DNA of 64,000 nucleotides from Symbiodinium natans (taxonomy: Eukaryota > Sar > Dinophyceae > Suessiales > Symbiodiniaceae). The notes below the pieces were generated by a model. It saw nothing but the letters and a program-made list of their open reading frames with translations. It did no database searches and was not told the DNA's origin. Shown here piece after piece: positions 25,523 to 35,200 of this stretch (positions are counted from its first letter, which is position 1; each line of letters begins with the position of its first letter). The DNA lies in NCBI GenBank assembly GCA_905221605.1, contig CAJNDS010000100.1, forward strand, positions 79,042 to 143,041, read 5' to 3'. Position numbers and translations under genes: made by a program.

Positions 25523-27330
25523 TGGGACTGTGGGGTTTGTCCGGGGATTATAAATATAGGGTTTACACATATAAGGTTTGTAAATAACATAGGGTTTAGA
25601 GTTTATACATCTTATAGGGTTTATAACTATAGGGTTGAGAGTTTCGTGTGTGGGGTCGAGTTGTGCTACAGGGGACACCCTGGGCTCAAGCCTTTCCAAG
25701 CGAGCTGTGCAGGAAAAGCAACCCCCGGATGTGGCTCCACGGAATTAAACAAAAATAGTGCCAGGTGAAAAAAAAACCTACGTCGCCTCTGAACCCTACA
25801 ACTCCCCAATTAACCCAATATCATCACAGAAAATAGAAATATAATATACCATCAACTCATTCGCCAAGAGGCTGTTCGGAGCTGGGGCAGCTGCGCCGCC
25901 GGAGGGAGAAGCAGGAGGGAAGCGCGGTCCATCCTCGTACTTTTTTTGGCCAAATGTCGCAGAAGGCTTTGATTTCGGCTGGGGCTAAAGGGGAAGTGGG
26001 TTTAGAGAAATTGTAGGGTTTATGGGTTCAAGCTTCAAAGTTCAGGGTTCACGGATTCGTGGTATTCAGGGCAACTGCCTGGTTAACGTGCCTGTATTTC
26101 CTTGGTTGCTTCGGCAAGGCAAGCATGCCGGTTGAGTTTAGTCCAAAACAAGTATCTAAGGTATCTTTGTTTAGAGAGTCTGAAGACAGTTTGATTCCCG
26201 AATGTTTCGAATGCTGCCCTTCACAAAGCATTCGAAACATTTGAAATGTGACTTGAAGGGGTCGGGATTTTGAGTTGAAAGCGGTTTGGAGCTTTGTCTG
26301 CGAATTGAGGGTGCAAAGCTGCTTCGGGTGTCCATGGGTTTAGCTTTGGAGGGACGTTATTACTCTCCTCACCCAAATACACCAACAAAACATGCGTAAC
26401 ACCAAACAACCAACCAACCCTGCGAAACAGAGGAACTAACCATGGGAAAACAAAGTCGGGCAAGCACCTGTGTGAACCTGCTAGTTTCATCCTCCCGGCC
26501 GCCTGGAATTCATGCCGAAACCTGAATCCTCAACCCAGCCCTGAATGCTTGTGCAGCTCTGAAGCCCTAAGCCCTTATCTAACCCTGAAGGGGTACTCCG
26601 TTCTTCTGACCCGGGCTAGCGGTTCAGGGCTTGGGTTTGATGCTTATAGGCCTCATTGGGGTGCCTGGCGGGATTTTTGGGGGCTTTGGCCTGGAAGGGT
26701 TTCAGGGAGGTCAAGGGGCCTCACGGATTAAGGTTTAGGGAGGTCAGAAGTGACCCTTCAAAGACTTTAAGAGCAGCCGAGTTGCTGCTGTGGTTCTGCA
26801 CGCATCCCCAGCAGCCTGCGTGCTCGCAGCAAAAGGCTTCACCTCAGGCATCTGCTCCACACTTCAGCCTGCTTCTTAGAAGTACATGGACGACGTAGCT
26901 CATACATTGATGGAACATGTTGCACTTGGCCAAGATCACTCAGCTACTTTCTTGTGGAGCCTTTACTCAGTCTATAGGGCACTGAACACTGCTGGATTCA
27001 TGGGTCTTGGGTTCTGCGTTTAAAGTTTAAGTGCTATGCAAGAACCTCAAGCAGCAGCTGCAGCACAGCACCACGTTAGCAAAACAACGGCTAAACAAGA
27101 AACCACCTCCATAAACACCAGCCGGTAATTCGAGTAGGACCTCTGGTCACAAGTCAGTCATGCACCGTATACAGCCTGTGACCAGAGGCTACACAAACCC
27201 TAAACCCCAACATGCTGCCAGGGTACAGTCGTCTCGGCTAGGCAGGCTTGCCAGGGCTCGGCGACCTTGGTGACAGCAGGCGCGTGCCTGGGCCACACCC
27301 CAGAAACCCTGCACGGGTGGAGGTTGAGGA
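25523..27330. other. no recognised gene; may hold the 5' part of the methyltransferase
   Basis: I searched the minus strand for the missing N-terminal exon and found no convincing frame. A few TTATAGGG-like variants occur around 25540-25640. Confidence 0.4.
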
Positions 27331-27344
27331 TTGTGGTGATATAT

Positions 27345-27414
27345 GTTCACACACACACCCACGCACGCACGCACACACACACACACACAGTTATATATAT
27401 ATATATATATATAT
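27345..27414 (+). repeat. CA then TA microsatellite
   Basis: CA/CG-rich dinucleotides switch to TATA. CA-to-TA pairs of this kind recur at 43918-44033. Confidence 0.9.
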
Positions 27415-27774
27415 AACTATGTGCACATGTTCATTCATGTAAACGTGCCCGAATGCCGAACCAATGAAAACAAGTGGACTCAGAGCTTACGGCTCTTTCG
27501 GGGTTCAGGCCGCTTTGGAAGGCTGACGAGACGCTGGGCTTCAGTTGCTTGGGTGCTCTCGGCAAAGATTCTGTGAAAATAAACACCTTCGGCCTGAATC
27601 GGGCTTCTCCAGTTCCCTCTTCTGTTCGCGAATCTCGGTTTTAAGAGCCGGCTCCAGGGACGTTTAGGGCTTGTAGGTCTTCTGTAGCCATAGGGCTGCT
27701 GGACTGTGCGGAGTGTCGGCTTGACACAGGCCTACGCCAATGTCGCAGGTCAAGTATGCACTCGCTCCCCCCCT

Positions 27775-27823
27775 CCTTCTCTCTCTCTCTCTCTCTCTCT
27801 CCCTCTCCCTCTCCCCCTCCCAC
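27775..27823 (+). repeat. (CT)n microsatellite
   Basis: CTCTCT followed by CCCTCT units. The Ser-Leu and Arg-Glu frames through it are artefacts. Confidence 0.9.
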
Positions 27824-27851
27824 TGCATTTTTTAAGATACACAATACCTAC

Positions 27852-28165
27852 GCAACGGCTACGGAGGAGCTGCAGCTTTCTGGCTGATGCCATGTTGCGT
27901 GATCCCGCACGACGCTGCACGAAGAGGGGGCCTTCCTTTGCATGGGCGAATAACATGATACTGATGCCTCCGGGCTGAACACAGTACATTCAGCGCTGCA
28001 CTTTCACGGCCAAGTTCACATGTGTACGTCCTCTACCATTTCTTCAGAAAAGCCTCGCCGAGTTCTGACGAAAAGAGCTGAGACAAGCGGCAGCAAATCC
28101 AGTAGGGCGGAATCCACGCCGTAGCCTGTTGCCACGCGAGAGCCAAGCTCATCGGCCACGTCGGC
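27852..28165 (-). CDS. two unidentified exon-like frames
   Basis: A minus-strand frame from 28165 to 28028 begins after TTCAG|G, reads ADVADELGSRVATGYGVDSA and ends before a GTACAC donor. A second from 27974 to 27852 begins after TTCAG, reads PGGISIMLFAHAKEGPLFVQ and ends before GTAGGT. Both are phase 0, and the intervening 53 bases would be a very short GT-AG intron. Codon composition looks protein-like and the joined segment is free of stops, but I recognise no family. It could be an upstream part of another minus-strand gene or chance. Confidence 0.3.
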
Positions 28166-28948
28166 CTGAAGGATTCGTCGAGCATGCCAGAGTCAATTTG
28201 ACGTCCTGTATACAAACATCCATGTACTGTCGAGCTGCCCAGTGTACACCGATGAGCCGATCGATAAGGAGCACCCGAGGCCTCCAGAAGAAAGCTATAG
28301 GGTCATGAGACTCTTGGATCGACTAGTAGCTAAACCTAGAGGATCTGAATGTCTGAGCTTTGCTGGGGGTCGAATTTGGGATGGCTTCCAGCACAGCCAT
28401 TCGCCTGGCGCCGGAACCTCCAAAGTCCCAACCAAACCTCATCAACACATTCGAGAAAAGCAAAGGCAAACCTTCGAACAACATGAACCCTAAACCGCCT
28501 AACTACTTCAATAAGCCTCAAGCCAGAACACAAAGGGGGTGTCAAGGTTCACCGACCTCGCGGCAAGTGGGCCCTGGAGGGTCCGCTGCCAAACATCTTG
28601 CGAGACTGCCTCCTCGGCTTGCTGGTTCAGGGTCTACAGAATTCATACGCTTCTCAATGACAGCAAGGCTAAAGACAACAGGAACCCATTACAGGTTCTT
28701 TTCAGGGGCTTCGTCTTCGTTCGGGATTCGGAGGAAAGGGCTTGGTTCTTTCATACTTATCAGGGACTTTCTATAGTTGCCTCGTTTGGAATGTTAGGTC
28801 CAAGGTGGCTGGAAGCCCATCTTGCTGAGCAGCGGCCAGATCATCTAGGAACTGGAATCCAAGCGCGCCCAGCGACCCCAACGGGCCCCAACTGTTCAAG
28901 GAAGGATCGCGTGCAAAAGCTGCGCTGGTCTCCCATGCATTCCTCCCT

Positions 28949-28953
28949 TATCC
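28949..28953. repeat. target-site duplication, left copy (TATCC)
   Basis: TATCC directly precedes the TG of the left LTR and is repeated at 41352-41356 after the CA of the right LTR. Five bases is the usual duplication made by a Ty1/copia integrase. Confidence 0.95.
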
Positions 28954-29096
28954 TGAAGTTTTCAGGTCAGCACATGAGGGAACATATAAACCGTTAAGTA
29001 CGCCTCTTTTTATCGGCAACTTGAGCCACAGTCAAGGGTAAAGCGATAGTATGCACAGCTCGCAAAAGGAGTGTAATTCCTCCATGAAAAACTACA
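28954..29096 (-). repeat. 3' LTR, 143 bp
   Basis: Begins TG and ends CA on the element strand and matches 41209-41351 base for base by eye. In sense orientation it contains TGGCTCAAG (29020-29028), identical to the last nine bases of the dinoflagellate spliced leader. An AT-rich GATAAAAAG lies nearby. Confidence 0.95.
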
Positions 29097-29107
29097 CCCC
29101 CCTCACC
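29097..29107 (-). promoter_or_regulatory. polypurine tract for plus-strand priming
   Basis: Sense strand reads GGTGAGGGGGG directly against the 3' LTR. A G-rich purine run in this position primes second-strand synthesis in LTR retroelements. Confidence 0.85.
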
Positions 29108-29146
29108 GTGCTTGGCACAAGCTAAGGTGGACAGAGGATTACGACA

Positions 29147-29160
29147 CACCCTTTCGGGTG
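29147..29160 (-). repeat. GNRA hairpin copy 1 (3' non-coding)
   Basis: Sense CACCC-GAAA-GGGTG, a perfect 5-bp stem with a GAAA tetraloop. It lies between the pol stop and the purine tract, so it cannot be explained by protein selection. Confidence 0.8.
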
Positions 29161-29243
29161 GCCCGTGTTGTCCCACCCGCTGTGACCGAAACAAAGGTGA
29201 AGGGAAAGCAAAACTTGAGCTATAGTGCATACAAAGTGGGCAT

Positions 29244-32200
29244 TCAGCGGCTCCACCACTGCGATCCGCGCTGACTGCTCCAGCGGGATGAGCCCCAACC
29301 CTGACTAGTTGGCTCACGCCACTCACGCCACTCGCGCCATTCACGGTCTGACCACCACTGTTCTTGCCCTTGATGCCAGGGTGCTTCACGAACAGCTGTG
29401 TCCCTTGATGAGGCGCTCTGCGTCGATGGACGGGTAGTAGTGGCAGCCTCCGTTCGCTGCTGTGCCGTCTCTCGATTCTTGGCGGCGTGGTAGGCGGTGA
29501 TTCTTTCCTGCTCCTCGGCAGAGTGGATGCATTCTGCTGCCAGCATTTGCAGCTCGGCGATCATGCCTTCCGGCGTATCATGCTTGATTTCCACAATGCC
29601 GTTGAAGCTGTAGATCGTGCGGGCACCGGACAAGCGGGTGGCGATATCGGCATAGAAGCTGAAGCCGATGAAGGCGCCGCCGTAGGCCATCCCGATGGGG
29701 TTCTCGGAGAACTGGTCAATCAGTCCAGCCGATTTTAGGCCATCCATTGGCGCATCGCCATAGTAAACCAACTTGCCCGGCATTCCCTTTCGGGAAGCTC
29801 CGCTGAGGTAGTTCGACCCCGCCTGCAGAAGCCGCTGCTCTTCTGTGCGGCCTGGGTCCGGGAGCACGGCCTTCACCAGGAGGTCCATTCGGCACGCATC
29901 CTGAACCGTGATCCCGTTCCTCATCATCTGCAGGAAGAAGGTGGCATCACGCTCCAACCGATCTGCAATGGAGTCGAACTTGAGCTTTCTCGCACGTTGG
30001 AACTTGTCTTTGGCATCGCGTATGATCAGCGCATCCAGGGAGACTGAGCCCCGTTGTTTGCTGAACTTTTCTGCGATGCCACGGAGGTGTCCCAGGAGAT
30101 CGTCATTCCGAGCATTGTACGTCAGCTTGAGGAGTGTGGTGCGACGGTTTTGCTGGAACGAGGAGTACTGACGGCTTGCCTTGTTGGACTCCGGGAACTG
30201 GTTTTCACCGCATGTCATGCAAAAGCGCTGCCCAAGCAGGACGATGCGTTGGCAGGCCGAGCATGGATAGCTCCCGTATGGGGCTTCGCTGTCGCTCTCT
30301 GCCTCTTCCGTGTCGGATACCTCCTGTGCAGGCTGCGTTTGGTCATCCACCGATTCCTCGTCTTGCTCTTCAATGGATTCCAACGCAGCAGCCTCGATCC
30401 TCGCCTTCTTTGCCTCGATGAAAGCGCCAACAGTGCCCTTGACTCGCTTGGGTTGGTCTTCTGGGACAGCCCTTGACGCCAAGGCTTTGACTGTTGAGCT
30501 CGAGGAGGCTTGTTCAACAGTATCCGGCTCACCCTCTCGGGTGGCTGCAGGCTGGGCCTCTCCCGCTTTTGCATAGATCACCTTGTTCGTGTTGGTGTCC
30601 ACACATGACAGGATATACTGAGGGCCAACGACTGCACGGGTCAAGATCCCGCGGGTACTGTTCTCGAAGAAGACGAGGCCATCTCGGAGGGCTTCATGCA
30701 GGTTCACCGCAATCTGGAACGGCTGCGTCGACCTGAGTCCAGAGGTGTACTTCTCGTCCTTGAGGGTGGTAGGTGAGAAATACGCATGGGCACGCCCGCC
30801 CTTTCTGCCGCCAGCAACCTTGATCCCGGATTTCAAAATCAACTCCACGCTCTTCGCATCCGTGCGGTGGTATACGACCTGTGGAGCGACATCCAAATTC
30901 TCATCGGTGAGAAACCTCCGGGCAAGGAACTCGTCTGACTCGATGCGCATCACTTTCTCCGAGTGGCCGGTGACTGCTCTGATCCGCACAGGAAAGAGGG
31001 AGAGATTCAGGCTGCTGCTGATCTCGTGTCGGATCCCAAGAATCTCGAACCTCCTCTTTTTGTCCTGCGCTGTCACCTGCAGTAGCTGTCTTACGCCCCA
31101 TTTTCGACGAGTTGCTTCATTGAAGCGGTCCAGGAGCTTATCGACATCCGTCCACATGGCGATGTCGAAGTCCAGCCCATACCAGTCATTCTGGTGTCCC
31201 CTCAAGAGCAAGCTGAGCAGCTTGAGGTCGCCGTGCCTGAAGTTCACCCGCTGTTCATACTTGCGGAGATCGGCACTTGGCAGAGGCTCAAGGTCGTGGA
31301 GCTCCCCGTTGTACCAGTAACCGGTCATCGGGAGGTCCTGCTCCAGGCTTTCCTCTCCACCATGGGTTTTGGACGCGTCCTGGTACATCTCGCGGGCGTA
31401 GACATCCTCGCTTTGCCCCGACGACTTACCCTTTCGGGTAGCTGCGCTTGTTGCCCGGCCGTCTGACGCCAGGGGAGGTCGGTAATCCCCATCATCGGCG
31501 AGCACGACCTCGTTCAGGGGAAGGTACTCAGCCTTCTCTGACTCGGCCTGGACGACTTCACCCTTGACCTCATCGATCTCCGATACGTCCGAAACCACAG
31601 GGTATTCCACCTCGGATCGGGCGATCGTCTTGTCTTGCTGAGCGGGTGCGGCAACTGGTTCATGCGCAGTGTTAGCGTCGGGGACCTCCCACCAGGTGTC
31701 TTCCTTGCTGATCTTCACGGGCACAGGCGCCTTGATCTTGTGGACCTTCAGGTCTTTTCTGCCGCTTTCAACCACCTCCTTGTAGAGGCGTAGGGCTTCA
31801 CGACCTGCTGCACTGTCCATCCTGTAGCCGCCTTCCACCTCGACGTAGGGGAAAAGATCTCCTAGTCGATCCAGAACATCTGCATACCGTGACGCTTCCC
31901 TTTCTAGGTCGCCAAGGAGCGCCGTGGTGTAGATGTAGTCTTGGATCTGCTTGCGGTTTTCGGGGGTATCCCAAAGATGAAAATCATCGTAATAGGACAG
32001 CTTCATTGCCTGGGATGTGGCGTTCTGAACTTGCAATCCGCGACTCGTGAATTCATCAAACATCTTGGAGATGAATTCATTGTACGCGGGATGCAAGTTG
32101 TAGGTCTCGTGGTCAACGTTGCCGACGATGCGGACAAACCCGATATGCGGCTCACCCGCTAGGGTGGCTAGCGCGTCGGCGCAGCGCCTCACCTTCCTCG

Positions 32201-35200
32201 CAACATCTTCTGCCGAGGTCTGGGAGGTCGAATATGCCGCGCCCGGAGCGAGCCGCGTGGGGATGCATCCTCGTCGTCCAGCAACTTCATTTCCTGACCA
32301 CCAAACGATCACATCGATCTCGCACTCCGACCCATACTTGGCACGGATTGCCTGGATCTCCTCCTGCACCTGCCAAGTGAGCCACGAAAGCGTTTTTCCC
32401 CAGCACATGTGGAGTTTATCGCTCGTGTACCTGAGGGTCAGTGCTGCCATGAAGATCTCCTCTTCGGGAATGGAGAATTTCCATTGCCCCTTGGTGTTCT
32501 GTCGCCCAAGGGATGTGACTGAGTCCGTCACCACTAGCAGAAAGCGACTTCGGCGCAACCTTTCGGTTGGCTGGAGCTTGCTGAGACCCTCGTTCGAGAT
32601 GCGAGCCAGCTTAAGCAGATTCGGCGTTGGAATCTCGGGGTCATTGAGGCTGAGGCTGGCGATGGTCTGTGGGGGGAAGACCTCATAGGACTTGAGGAGC
32701 GCGTCATACTCCTTCCCCGCCTGGAGCTGCAAGTACTCCACGCTCAGTCCGGCGTTGACGAGCATGTTGAGATGTCCTTGCAGTGCCAAAGGTCGGCCCT
32801 CCATGCCAGTATCGCAGGAGTAGCCCGCACCATGGGCGACCAATCGCGACATTGTTCCTAGTGCCTCAATACTGCTGACCACTTGGAGAGAGCCAGCTAG
32901 CACAGAGAGAGTCGGTACAGCAGGCTCAACCGAAGCACTTGTGCACGTGGTGTATGTTTGTGCGTTCCCGATCGATGCGCGCAAAACCGACGCGACCGTT
33001 TCGGGAGTGGTTTTGGGACTTTTACCCCCCTCATCGTGAGGGGATGCACATGAACAAACGCACGCATGTTTCAACTGAGCCCGGGGCGTCCTAAAATCAG
33101 TGTCTTGTAGGAGTTGCTTGTCATCGTCACCCAGCTTTGTCCACCCCCCTGATGAGTAGGCAATGAGAGAATGCCTGTTTCCTGTAAAGGGTTGGACAGC
33201 ATGTCGAAGGTGAGGGTTTAGGAGCACGGGTTTTCGACAAGTTTGAAGGTTACGGCCGAACCAGGTCTTACCGTCTTTGTCAGTGAAAGCGTCCATTCTT
33301 TGGTCGGGATCCTCCACCCAGAGCTCGCCCCCCTGATAGGGACCGAAGCCGAAGGACCAGTTTTGGCTTCCTCTGAGATTAAACTTGTCGCTGTGAACGC
33401 CAGCCCTGCCCATAAAATTGATGACAAACGAAGTCCAGGTAAAATGCTTTGGAGCGTGCTTGCGGATGAAACCATTTATGTAGCGGCACAGTTGGGACAT
33501 TTGGCCAGTACGCTTTGTTAGGCCGAAGCACCCACCATGTGTCCACAGTCCAAACACGAAGTATTTGGGAGCCAACTCGGTGCCGGAACGAACAACACTG
33601 CGAAGTCTTGAGCTCGACATACGAAGGTTGTCGTACATCATTTCGGCGACCTGCTCGAAATCTTCGAAATCATAGCGGTCAGCTCGGCGAAGCAGTTTTG
33701 CAACGTGTTCCAGTTGCTCTGTGGTAATGCACACCGACTTCGGAGCAGCGGGAACAGATTTCGACACGGAATTTCTTCCGGCTTGAGGGTCGACCGACTT
33801 GTAGGTGTGAGCAATGAGCTTCAACGCATGTATCCATTTTGTTCGCTCCGTAAAAGGCTTTGTGAACACATCTGCAACTTGCTCGCTGGTGTCAACATTG
33901 AGGAGGCGAAAATGTCCTTCTTCATATTGCTGACGGAGCCATCCGAAGCTAACCTTTTGTGTGCGATCTGTATGTCGAAGCACACCTGCACGCCCTGATA
34001 ACAGCAGAGTAATGGTCGCTTGGTTGTCTTCCAAATGCCTAATCTGAAAACATTTGGGAAGCTGAACGTGCAAACCATTGATATCTGCAATAGACATGCC
34101 ATCGGGTCTGGTAGTGCCATACCGAATCTCATCAAGTTCAGGGTCTATGCGTGCCACAACAGAACTGTTCGTAGTCTTCATTTCAGCCCTCGGCCCAACC
34201 TCGCGGTCGGCTTTGCCGCGCCAAAGGAAGTACCAGAGGCTGAGGCTTGGAAGACCTTGGGCGCGTACACCCTGATTAGCCGACACCACTTCAGACTCGG
34301 TAGAGCTCATTGTTATGGACGTTTGTTTCTTACTGAAGGCGTTGATGGGGTAGTACGTGTTAGGGCCCACCAGAAACAGAGCACATCCAGTAGTAGATTT
34401 TGAATCATACTCACCTGCGAAGTCAGCGTCGCTAAAAAGCCAGAGCCTGCAATCATGTATCGAATCCCCAATGAACCCACTCATAGTGAGGTCAATAGAG
34501 GAATTGATGTACGATACAAGACGATGTAATGCTAGATCACAATCTGGGCTCCATTTTGTGACTCGCGAGGCCAAGGATTGGGTTGCTCGTAAAAGGTCCC
34601 ATCGTGCCATTCTTGCAGCAAACAGGATTTTCATGAGGACCTTACTTGCAATAGGTTGGAGCCGCCCTGTCTTCTCCGTTTCATTGACGATAGGAGTGGC
34701 AGTCCGAAGTTCATGGAATGGTGTGCTCACTGACTTCAACGAGCTACGATCCACCTTTGCCAATTCACAGTAGCGATCCACACAAGAATGCAAGAAATCC
34801 TTCATGTCATAGGTGATTCTTGTAACCGGTTTAGTCATAGAGCCCGGCTTGTCCTCCTGATCCCTGGAAAGAGTAACGAACTTGTTCTGTTTGACCTCCT
34901 TCTTTGCCTCGGCCTTGTTTCGAACCGACTTACCCTTTCGGGCAGCTGCAACAGCCAGACCGAACTCTTCAGGCCCCCGGGCAGCGAGGTCGAAGTACGT
35001 CGTACCTGTCCACCACTGTTTGAAGCATTTGTCCCTAGCGATGTTCATATTGTCTTGGTGTTCTTCTGTCACCCCATCTGCAGCCTGAAAGGTGTATCTT
35101 TGAGGTCCAATCGTAGGGAACATCTGAACATCTTCTTCAGTGGGCATATACAACCTCTTTCTGGGATAGCTATGGTGCCGAACTGCAAGCATGACTTCCG

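Noticed and set aside
28539-28997. Plus-strand frame of 152 codons just left of the retrotransposon
   Set aside because: It looks mildly protein-like but runs into the LTR, has no family motif, and the opposite strand is also open. Not enough support for a gene.
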